Position numbers and translations under genes: made by a program. From positions 1 through 6,639 of the forward strand of contig PSRH01000019.1 of NCBI GenBank assembly GCA_003175915.1: 6,639 nt of DNA, read 5' to 3'. The DNA comes from Candidatus Melainabacteria bacterium (lineage in GTDB: Bacteria; Cyanobacteriota; Vampirovibrionia; Obscuribacterales; Obscuribacteraceae). The notes under the pieces were generated by a model. That model was not told the origin of the DNA and ran no database searches. It saw nothing but the letters and a program-made list of their open reading frames with translations. Of this stretch, positions 1 to 5,192 are shown piece after piece. The stretch's first letter is position 1; each line of letters opens with the position of its first letter.

Positions 1-889
1 CCGAATTTAGAAGGTATTGAGTATAAGCCTGCAATACGTCTTCTGGGTATCTGTCCCCACAATACGTATGCTTCTGATGGTCATAATAACCCTTGACTCG
101 TTCAAAGTATGGTTTCGCCTCATCAAAATGCCGCTGCAGCGTTGCCACTTTAGCAAGCATTAGTACAAAGGGAATGGGCTCGTAGTTGCTAAAGTCCTTG
201 CCATGCGCTCCGTATCTGTCATCCAATTGCGCTACGTAAAGCTTGAGGAAAGGTTCGGCCTCGCTGTATCGACCAAGGTTCATACAATACACACCCAGAT
301 GAGCAGCGGCATCACTTCCCATACGGTTTGATTGGTCGATGTCCACCATTTCTTTATAGTAAGGAATTGCCTTATCCGGTTGGTTTGTCCTGGCGTAGAA
401 ACCGGCCATGCGCTCCAACTCACCGAGCAAGTTTACTTTAGAAAAACCGGTTTCTTTCTGGCGATTGGCAAAAGCAAGCCTTGCATATTTCTCCGCTTCG
501 TCGAATTTCCCTAGAGACAGCAAATATTCGGACATTTGTCCGTACGTATCGGCCATCAAAGAATAATTCGCAATCGCAAATCGCTCCCTAATTGATACAA
601 CTCGTCTGTACGCCTTTTCAGCGTTTGCCCAATCATACTGATTGGCATACAGCTTCGCTTCATTCTCCAGGCACTCGATTAGAGCCAGACCATTGGGATC
701 ACTTTGCTCAGCGTCTTGGATCGCCTTTTGAATCGCTTCAAGTTCCTTCCAACGCCATTCTTGTTGACTGGCTGAGGCGCCTACAAGTAATGCGCCGTTG
801 AATGAACCTGGTAACAATCCGATCGTAGAAGCAGTGGTTAGATAACAGGCTGTAAGTAGTAAGCGACACTTCTTAACCGTAGGCCTCAT
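1..889 (-). CDS. Exported TPR-repeat protein, 3'-truncated by window edge
   Basis: The reading frame is open from the ATG at 889 to the left edge (296 codons) with no stop, so the C-terminus lies outside the window. The start is supported by GAGGG at 897-901, 7 nt upstream. Residues 1-40 look like a signal peptide: basic start (K6, K7, R9), a long hydrophobic stretch and an Ala-Ser-Ala site at 38-40, so the protein probably acts outside the cytoplasm. From about residue 69 there are successive helix pairs with TPR spacing (about 69-102, 115-145, 156-187, 195-222, 245-270). A clear example is GKFDEAEKYARLAF at 127-140. The long repeat spacing resembles kinesin-light-chain-like TPRs. TPRs bind proteins; the partner is unknown. 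No catalytic domain is visible in the part present. The next gene upstream on this strand is the MFS transporter, 192 bp away, so this is probably its own unit. Confidence 0.85.
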   Translation of the reverse strand, partial: MRPTVKKCRLLLTACYLTTASTIGLLPGSFNGALLVGASASQQEWRWKELEAIQKAIQDAEQSDPNGLALIECLENEAKLYANQYDWANAEKAYRRVVSIRERFAIANYSLMADTYGQMSEYLLSLGKFDEAEKYARLAFANRQKETGFSKVNLLGELERMAGFYARTNQPDKAIPYYKEMVDIDQSNRMGSDAAAHLGVYCMNLGRYSEAEPFLKLYVAQLDDRYGAHGKDFSNYEPIPFVLMLAKVATLQRHFDEAKPYFERVKGYYDHQKHTYCGDRYPEDVLQAYTQYLLNS

Positions 890-940
890 GCTGAATCCCT
901 CAACGAGCTGGATAGTGTTTGCAAAGGCATCCGTGCTGTT

Positions 941-968
941 ATTGTCTCATGATTTCCGCTAGTAGCAA
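941..968 (-). promoter_or_regulatory. Possible sigma70-type promoter of the TPR gene
   Basis: Read on the minus strand, TTGCTA (963-968) and GACAAT (941-946) are separated by 16 nt, each matching 4 of 6 consensus bases. Transcription would start near 934, giving a leader of about 45 nt before the ATG at 889. The match is modest and could be chance. Confidence 0.25.
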
Positions 969-1081
969 AATCCCTGGACCACTTTTGTTTTTCGGAGGCC
1001 TTGTAGCGTACGGCGCTATCTGATTAGTAGAGCCTCTATCAAATTCTCGATTGCCGTTTCACCGGTCGACGCTCTTTCAGG

Positions 1082-2434
1082 TTATTTATTCGCCGCCGCC
1101 GCTTCCCATTTAGAAGCTGGGACTTGATGAAGCAAGTCTTCCGCCGGCGCCTTAACGAACATTGAGGCTGCAATTCCCACTAAATAAAAGAGGGATATAG
1201 TCGCACCGGCCATGGCGTAAGAGCCACCGAATATGCTGATTAGCTGACCACCGGTCAAAGCGGCTGCTGCAGCTGCAACGCGACCGACCTGAATACAGAA
1301 ACCCATCGCTGTAGCCCTGAGCTTAGTCTCATAAGACTCGGGCACAAAAATGAATAATGCCGTAAAAATACCAACAGCGAAAAATCCTACGGCGAAGCAC
1401 CAGGCTACCAGTGGCATTCCGAAGGATTTCGTACTGAGGAACATTCCCAGGCAGCAAGCAAGAGCGCCAATATAATACATAGCGAAAGTAGCTCGACGGC
1501 CGAGACTAAGCACAAAAGCACCTGTCAGTACTGCTGAAAATATGGCTCCAAGATTAAGAGCAATGGCAGCCATACTTCGTTCTTGCACAGCCGTACCACC
1601 AGTTAGCTGATTGATCCAGGGCGGTATCCAAGACAAGACAGCCCAATAACCAACAATCGCCGTACTTGCCAGACATATGGATAACAGTGTGCGCCCTAGA
1701 TTTTCTTTCGAAAATACTTGGGGAAGCGTCGGTCGCAACAGCGCAGCTTCTTCTTCGGTTAGCTCGCTTTTTGGTTTTGTCCGCAACCGCTTTTTATACT
1801 CACGCATCAATTCAAACTGAACGGGCTCCTTGAGTTTAGCCCGAATGTAAGCAGTGAGAATGGCCGGAACCACGCCCGCCAAAAACAGCCATCGCCAGCC
1901 GATACTGCCCAGAACGAGGTTCAATAATGCTGCAATCAAATAGCCAAAGCCAAAGGAAGTGCACATAGCCCCGGTAGCATGCAGCCTGGATTTTCCAGTC
2001 CAGCATTCCGCCATGAGCACGCCACCGATACTGATCTCACCACCTATCCCACAGCCAACCAAGAATCTGTAAAAGGCCATTTCCTGCCAGGTATGACTCA
2101 ATCCGCAAAGTCCCGTGCATATCGCATAAAGCAGAATCGTGTACACCAGAGTGCGAGCCCGGCCAATCTGATCAGCCATAACGCCAAAGACGATGCCACC
2201 GAGCGCCCAACCCACCATGAAGGTGGCAAGAATATAAGAGCCGTGCACGCCGACAACGCTGTGCGATTTCGTGCTCAACAGCTCGGACAGGGCCGGGAAG
2301 AGGACGAGAACGAAAATAGATGCGTCCATTCCATCGAACATTTCGCCTAGCCACGTAGCCAGTAAGACGTGCCACCGCGAAGGTCCATCAGTCGTTGCCT
2401 CAGGCGCCTGCCCGACAACAGATAATTTATTCAT
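1082..2434 (-). CDS. MFS transporter, organic-acid/sugar symporter type (12 TM)
   Basis: This 450-aa protein has the length and hydrophobic pattern of a 12-helix Major Facilitator carrier of the inner membrane. Helices fall at about 24-50, 66-86, 94-112, 116-142, 156-176 and 180-197, then, after a charged central loop (198-245), six more to about 427. The family signature of the loop between helices 2 and 3 is present as GVMADQIGRAR (84-94). FDGMDA (33-38) in helix 1 matches the D-G-x-D motif of the aromatic-acid/sialic-acid/lactate-type proton symporters. RFLVGCGIGGE (123-133), WRWLFLAGVVPA (180-191) and PESYETKLRATAMG (365-378) also fit the AAHS/MHS/SP group. The likely role is proton-coupled uptake of a small organic acid or sugar; the substrate cannot be read from the sequence. 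The start is supported by GGAG (2442-2445), 7 nt upstream. The VOC gene lies 162 bp upstream on the same strand. Confidence 0.92.
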   Translation of the reverse strand: MNKLSVVGQAPEATTDGPSRWHVLLATWLGEMFDGMDASIFVLVLFPALSELLSTKSHSVVGVHGSYILATFMVGWALGGIVFGVMADQIGRARTLVYTILLYAICTGLCGLSHTWQEMAFYRFLVGCGIGGEISIGGVLMAECWTGKSRLHATGAMCTSFGFGYLIAALLNLVLGSIGWRWLFLAGVVPAILTAYIRAKLKEPVQFELMREYKKRLRTKPKSELTEEEAALLRPTLPQVFSKENLGRTLLSICLASTAIVGYWAVLSWIPPWINQLTGGTAVQERSMAAIALNLGAIFSAVLTGAFVLSLGRRATFAMYYIGALACCLGMFLSTKSFGMPLVAWCFAVGFFAVGIFTALFIFVPESYETKLRATAMGFCIQVGRVAAAAAALTGGQLISIFGGSYAMAGATISLFYLVGIAASMFVKAPAEDLLHQVPASKWEAAAANK

Positions 2435-2492
2435 CCTATTTCTCCGTCACGCCTCTGGGGCCCGCCGCACCAGCATTTGCTTGAGAACAGAA

Positions 2493-2498
2493 ATTATC
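2493..2498 (-). promoter_or_regulatory. Possible -10 box of the MFS gene
   Basis: GATAAT on the minus strand matches 5 of 6 bases of the -10 consensus and lies about 60 nt upstream of the MFS start codon. No -35 element is seen at the right distance, so an activator would be needed if it is real. It suggests that the MFS gene may be transcribed apart from the VOC gene. Confidence 0.2.
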
Positions 2499-2596
2499 AG
2501 GTATGAATCCCCCTTTAGGCTATGGGGAAATTACTTATTTGCTAAGGAAATGCAATATGTGTTCGTGAGCCAGATGTGAGCAAAAAATATCCTAAG

Positions 2597-3082
2597 TCAG
2601 GCGTGAGCAGTTTCGACCATCCAGGCAAAAAAAGCGTCCTGTCTCGCCTTAATTTCCTCGGGAGTCAGGTCTTCTACTCTTGTAGCAACCCCCCAGTTAT
2701 GACCAAAGGGATCAACGAATTTTCCGTAGCGGTCACCCCAGAACATATTGTTCACTGGCATGGTCACCGTAGCACCGGCTTTGACCGCGCGGTTAAATAC
2801 AGCGTCAACATCCTCGACAAACACATGAATAGTGACGGGCGTCCCCCCTAACGAGGTCGGTCCTTTGCAATTCATAGGCGGAATCTCTTCGCATATGAAA
2901 AGCATAGAATCGCCAATCTTAAGCTCCAGATGCATAATTCTGCGCTCGGGCGTCAGCATTCGCCCGATTTCTTCGGCGTGAAACACGTTCTTGTAAAACT
3001 CAGCCGCTTCTGATGCGCCTTTAATGACCAGGTGCGGTGTCAGCGTCCGAAAACCATTGGGCACGCCTTGCACTTTAGACAT
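2597..3082 (-). CDS. PhnB-like VOC (glyoxalase/bleomycin-resistance fold) protein
   Basis: The 161-aa protein is a single VOC-superfamily unit made of two beta-alpha-beta-beta-beta modules, close to the PhnB-like (COG2764) group. Recognisable family segments are TPHLVIKGA (15-23), the FYKNVFHAEE stretch (29-38), HLELKIGDS (51-59), SLGGTPVTIHVFVEDVDAVF (77-96), FWGDRYGK (114-121) and DPFGHNWGVAT (124-134). Candidate metal or active-site residues at family positions include H17, H51 and H86, but assigning ligands needs alignment. Members include bleomycin-binding proteins, dioxygenases, isomerases and many uncharacterised proteins; the actual substrate is unknown. The protein is probably a cytoplasmic homodimer, with no signal peptide. 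The start is well supported by AGGAG (3089-3093), 6 nt upstream. It has its own likely promoter. The length is normal, with a charged C-terminal helix (139-157) typical of this subgroup. Confidence 0.9.
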   Translation of the reverse strand: MSKVQGVPNGFRTLTPHLVIKGASEAAEFYKNVFHAEEIGRMLTPERRIMHLELKIGDSMLFICEEIPPMNCKGPTSLGGTPVTIHVFVEDVDAVFNRAVKAGATVTMPVNNMFWGDRYGKFVDPFGHNWGVATRVEDLTPEEIKARQDAFFAWMVETAHA

Positions 3083-3133
3083 CGCTTTCTCCTACGAGGT
3101 GTGGTTGGACTGGGACACTTGAACTATTAGTTA

Positions 3134-3162
3134 ATCATAAGACTGGTTAAAAGCCGTGTCGG
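3134..3162 (-). promoter_or_regulatory. Likely sigma70-type promoter of the VOC gene
   Basis: On the minus strand CCGACA (3157-3162, 4 of 6) and TATGAT (3134-3139, 5 of 6) are separated by the ideal 17 nt. Transcription would begin near 3127, leaving a leader of about 45 nt before the ATG at 3082. This is the best promoter match in the window. Confidence 0.45.
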
Positions 3163-3281
3163 ATTACTCTTATCAGCCAATAATATCTGCCGCTCAGATT
3201 GCTTGGCATATGTGCAGTCCTCAGAGCTAACACCATCTGTGATACCAGTAATAAAGTTGAGTTGATCAGACTTGCTAGGTT

Positions 3282-3295
3282 CTCAATATATTGAG
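3282..3295. promoter_or_regulatory. Perfect 14-bp palindrome, candidate operator
   Basis: CTCAATATATTGAG equals its own reverse complement over all 14 bases, and the symmetry stops at the next base on each side. The size and AT-rich centre fit a binding site for a dimeric helix-turn-helix regulator. No regulator gene is in the window, and it lies about 120 nt upstream of the proposed VOC -35 box and 350 nt from the small plus-strand gene, so its target is unclear. Confidence 0.35.
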
Positions 3296-3322
3296 GATCA
3301 TCAAGCACGCTAAACCTGACTA

Positions 3323-3359
3323 GTGGTTAAGCCGTATGGCATAGCTGTCCTTGAGCCAC
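3323..3359. other. Imperfect hairpin in the intergenic region
   Basis: GTGG plus TTAAG (3323-3331) can pair with CTTGA plus CCAC (3350-3359), giving nine pairs with one G-T wobble and a single bulged G at 3355, closing an 18-nt loop. Inside, GCC (3331-3333) could alternatively pair with GGC (3338-3340). No T-run follows on the plus strand, so it is not an intrinsic terminator there. It could be part of a structured leader or small RNA, or chance. Confidence 0.3.
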
Positions 3360-3375
3360 ACATATATATACAAAG

Positions 3376-3406
3376 AAATGAGCGTAAATAAATGAGCGGA
3401 TATAAT
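3376..3406 (+). promoter_or_regulatory. Spaced direct repeat plus perfect -10 box
   Basis: AAATGAGCG occurs at 3376-3384 and again at 3390-3398 (14-nt period), followed directly by a consensus TATAAT at 3401-3406. No TTGACA-like box lies 15-19 nt upstream; the first repeat copy occupies that place. The layout could be an activator-dependent promoter reading right, toward the 31-codon ORF and the small TPR-like gene at 3647. The evidence is pattern only. Confidence 0.3.
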
Positions 3407-3430
3407 TTTTGGTCCTAGACAGATATCAGG

Positions 3431-3526
3431 ATGGCGCGTAAGATCTGGCCCATCGACCTCCTCAAGGCATCTTTATATTTTGCCCAAGACCCGACACATG
3501 GCGTTGTTGGGGTTCGCTTTAGTTAA
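3431..3526 (+). CDS. Doubtful 31-codon ORF
   Basis: An ATG at 3431 opens 31 codons ending in TAA at 3524-3526; a stop at 3416-3418 prevents upstream extension. The peptide starts MARKIWPIDLLKASLYFAQD and ends VVGVRFS. It lies 24 nt after a perfect TATAAT, and its bases are less AT-rich than the surrounding spacer. Against it, the only Shine-Dalgarno-like bases (AGG) abut the ATG, and no family is recognised. It may be a small protein, a remnant of an older gene, or noise. Confidence 0.2.
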   Translation: MARKIWPIDLLKASLYFAQDPTHGVVGVRFS

Positions 3527-3646
3527 ATAGTTTCTATTCTATATATTCAGAACCAAAGGCATCCCCGGTCGGCACTTTCTCTGGTCAACGGCGTCGGCAG
3601 TCCATGGCATATTAGTTGTTCAAGCTCTTAGCGAGGACGTTAACAT

Positions 3647-3847
3647 ATGAAGAAAACCAAGGGGCTTGATAAAGCAATAGATTGGCAGCCTTCTGATCTT
3701 GAGATCGAGCAGGAGGATTGCATGGAACTGCTCAGAAAGGCGCGTATCCTCAGAGAGCGCGGCCAGAAGGAAGAGGCTGAGCAATTGTACGCCGCCCTGG
3801 TCCAAGTGCTAAGACCAGACCACGCTCAGGCTGAACTGCAAATCTAA
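3647..3847 (+). CDS. Small protein with a single TPR-like motif
   Basis: The 66-aa frame starts at ATG 3647, with GAGGA (3633-3637) 9 nt upstream, a slightly long but workable spacing. Residues about 26-58 carry one TPR-like helix pair with the usual pattern: small residue then Leu, Gly at 39, EEAEQLY at 41-47, AL at 49-50 and Pro at 57. The N-terminus is charged (Lys-rich start, then acidic residues 17-24); there is no signal peptide or membrane segment. A lone TPR unit usually needs a partner or oligomerisation to be stable, so it may be an adaptor or a decayed piece of a longer TPR protein. The gene stands alone: a 564-bp spacer precedes it and a REP-like element follows. The opposite-strand frame over the same bases looks less protein-like. 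Confidence 0.55.
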   Translation: MKKTKGLDKAIDWQPSDLEIEQEDCMELLRKARILRERGQKEEAEQLYAALVQVLRPDHAQAELQI

Positions 3848-3922
3848 AACGGCACAATTTGTGTTTGCAGCCTTACGAGCAGCTTAGTAAAAAGCAGCTT
3901 GTAGGAAAGGTTGTGTCTTTTT

Positions 3923-3980
3923 GTAGGGCGGCTTTAGCCGCCCGTTACTCGAAATACGGTTCGCTAAAAGCGACCGCTAC
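3923..3980. repeat. REP-type inverted pair (BIME-like), two GTAG-headed hairpins
   Basis: On the plus strand GTAG (3923-3926) leads into a perfect stem GGGCGGC (3926-3932) / GCCGCCC (3937-3943) with loop TTTA. After 13 nt, a second hairpin (3957-3965 pairing with 3969-3976, one bulged T at 3961) is followed by CTAC (3977-3980), which is GTAG on the minus strand. The two units thus face each other, and both contain a GC-rich arm around a CTTTA-like loop. A GTAG or GTGG head 5' of an imperfect palindrome is the known hallmark of REP sequences mobilised by RAYT transposases (Y1/TnpA-REP family). No RAYT gene is in the window. The element lies between the small TPR-like gene and the PurM-like gene, and its hairpins could also slow or end transcription from the former. 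Confidence 0.6.
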
Positions 3981-4009
3981 GCGTCCCCAGTGATGACGGC
4001 CCTGGATGA

Positions 4010-4018
4010 TGCTAGTAT
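4010..4018 (+). promoter_or_regulatory. Possible extended -10 promoter of the PurM-like gene
   Basis: TGC followed by TAGTAT (4013-4018, 4 of 6 to TATAAT) has the TGn extension that can replace a -35 box; no good -35 is seen. Transcription would start near 4025, about 40 nt before the ATG at 4064. It lies just downstream of the REP-like pair. Weak evidence. Confidence 0.25.
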
Positions 4019-4063
4019 CAGGTTTCGGCTGGACTTACGATTGGGCCGACTCCAGGGCGAACA

Positions 4064-5191
4064 ATGCAGTTAGAGCAGGTAAATTACGAAGTCCTTGACA
4101 AAGCGAAACTGGCCTTCATTGATGCCAGTAAGAAGACCCTTCGCTTTGCCGAAAGATACGGCTTCGTACCGGATGAGAAGTTGGGAGCTAGTGCCAACGT
4201 CTTCGCTCTTGACTTGAAGCCTTTCCTGGCACAGCGCGCCGAGAAGCTGTTCATCACTCTCATACCAGAGGGGCTGGGAACAGCCGACGATGCGCGTCCC
4301 AACGATTTGACGCCCAAAGAGTTGGAAGTTTTCTGGCACAACGTCGGTCTTAAAACAATGGGAGCGCTCACTAACGACGCTGCTTCCGGTGGGATGCAGA
4401 CCATCCTCATATCACTCTATCTTCCTTCAAGTACTCCGGAACGCGTGTTTGATCAATCCTTTCTAAATGGATTTCTCGAAGGCTTTGTCAGTGGTTGCAA
4501 AACGGTTGGTTGTGTATGGATTTCCGGTGAGACGCCTCAATTAAAGGGCAAAATTTGCCAGGATAAACTCGACGTCGCCGGAGCGCTATTCGGACTTATG
4601 CCACCAGGGATAACACCAATCGATGGTGCTAATCTCAGGGCCGGCAATAAAATCGTCTTCCTGGCTAGCTCTGGGCCTCACGAGAACGGTTTCACAACCT
4701 TAAGAAAGATCGCTGAGGACCTACCCGCCGGATACAGGACGAAATTGCCTGATGGTACGGAGTTCTGGCAAGCAATCAACGCCCCATCCGTGCTCTACAC
4801 GCCCTTCATCCAGGATCTTCTCAAAGCCAAGGTGGCAGTGACCGGGATAGAGAACATTACCGGCCACGGATGGCAGAAATTGATGAGGTCAAAGAAGCCC
4901 TTACGATACGTCATTGAGCAAATGCTACCGGTACCGCCCGTCTTCCAGTTTGTCGAGAAAGTGACAGGCATGGATAGATCGGCAATGCTAAAAATCTTCA
5001 ACTGCGGCGTGGGAATGGCCGTATACCTCGACAATCAGCCAAATGCTCAGGAAGCTATAAAGATCGCCGAGAAACACGGATTGGATGCCATTATCGCCGG
5101 AGAGATTGTCGAGGCACCCAGGCGTGAGATCGCCATCGAGCCGCTTAGTATTCGTCTGGATGATAAGACCTTTGGGCTAGGCAAAGATTAG
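4064..5191 (+). CDS. Divergent AIR synthase (PurM)-like protein
   Basis: The 375-aa protein aligns by eye with PurM, which closes the imidazole ring of FGAM to form AIR using ATP in purine synthesis. Shared segments in order are a TND near 103-105 (family VND), GETPQLKG (155-162; family GETAEMPG), LDVAG (169-173), SSGPHENGF (202-210; family SSGPHSNGY), AP at 240-241, NITGHGW (264-270; family LTGGGF) and IFNCGVGM (311-318). So both the ATP-binding N-domain and the C-domain are represented. Odd points: the GTDGVGTK signature is replaced around 69-75 by EGLGTAD, losing its lysine, and a His stands in the GGGF glycine position. The protein is somewhat longer than typical PurM (about 345 aa). It may be a true but divergent PurM, or a paralogue acting on another phosphorylated amide. 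The start is ATG with AGGG (4054-4057) 6 nt upstream; an in-frame stop at 4013-4015 blocks extension to any upstream ATG. No other purine genes are nearby. Confidence 0.82.
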   Translation: MQLEQVNYEVLDKAKLAFIDASKKTLRFAERYGFVPDEKLGASANVFALDLKPFLAQRAEKLFITLIPEGLGTADDARPNDLTPKELEVFWHNVGLKTMGALTNDAASGGMQTILISLYLPSSTPERVFDQSFLNGFLEGFVSGCKTVGCVWISGETPQLKGKICQDKLDVAGALFGLMPPGITPIDGANLRAGNKIVFLASSGPHENGFTTLRKIAEDLPAGYRTKLPDGTEFWQAINAPSVLYTPFIQDLLKAKVAVTGIENITGHGWQKLMRSKKPLRYVIEQMLPVPPVFQFVEKVTGMDRSAMLKIFNCGVGMAVYLDNQPNAQEAIKIAEKHGLDAIIAGEIVEAPRREIAIEPLSIRLDDKTFGLGKD

Positions 5192-5192
5192 C

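Larger units (their letters stand above)
3083..3646. other. 564-bp divergent intergenic region without a convincing gene
   Basis: This stretch separates the leftward VOC gene from the rightward small TPR-like gene. It is AT-richer than the flanking genes in most parts. It holds the VOC promoter, a perfect 14-bp palindrome, a long imperfect hairpin, a spaced direct repeat followed by TATAAT, and a doubtful 31-codon ORF, each listed separately. No tRNA, rRNA, known riboswitch or insertion-sequence end was recognised. It may be a regulatory region, an unannotated small RNA locus, or decayed sequence. Confidence 0.6.

Noticed and set aside
850..886. Lipobox-like LTAC at residues 12-15 of the exported TPR protein
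   Set aside because: The hydrophobic stretch before the Cys is only about four residues, too short for a lipoprotein signal, and hydrophobic residues continue after it to a better Ala-Ser-Ala cleavage site at 38-40.
1003..1020. GTAGCG-headed short hairpin (TAGCG / CGCTA) between the MFS and TPR genes, possibly a decayed REP unit
   Set aside because: It is only a 5-bp stem with a 5-nt loop and no GC-rich arm like the 3923-3980 element; too weak to call.
2505..2530. TCCCC / GGGGA hairpin between the VOC and MFS genes as a terminator
   Set aside because: The stem is only about 5 bp and no T-run follows on the minus strand; the TTTTTT near 2582 comes before it and has no hairpin of its own.
1979..2579. 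Plus-strand open frames of 102-123 codons across the start of the MFS gene
   Set aside because: They lie antisense to a clear MFS protein, have no family features or ribosome-binding sites, and read as composition-driven shadows.
3853..3866. CACAATTTGTG followed by TTT as an intrinsic terminator of the small TPR-like gene
   Set aside because: The stem is only 4-5 AT-rich pairs and the T-run is three bases, far weaker than a usual terminator.
3878..3900. AGCAGCTT direct repeat (3878-3885 and 3893-3900) before the REP-like pair
   Set aside because: Two 8-bp copies with no further structure; too short to distinguish from chance.
4070..4410. Minus-strand open frames opposite the start of the PurM-like gene
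   Set aside because: They overlap each other and the conserved PurM-like frame and show no recognisable protein features.
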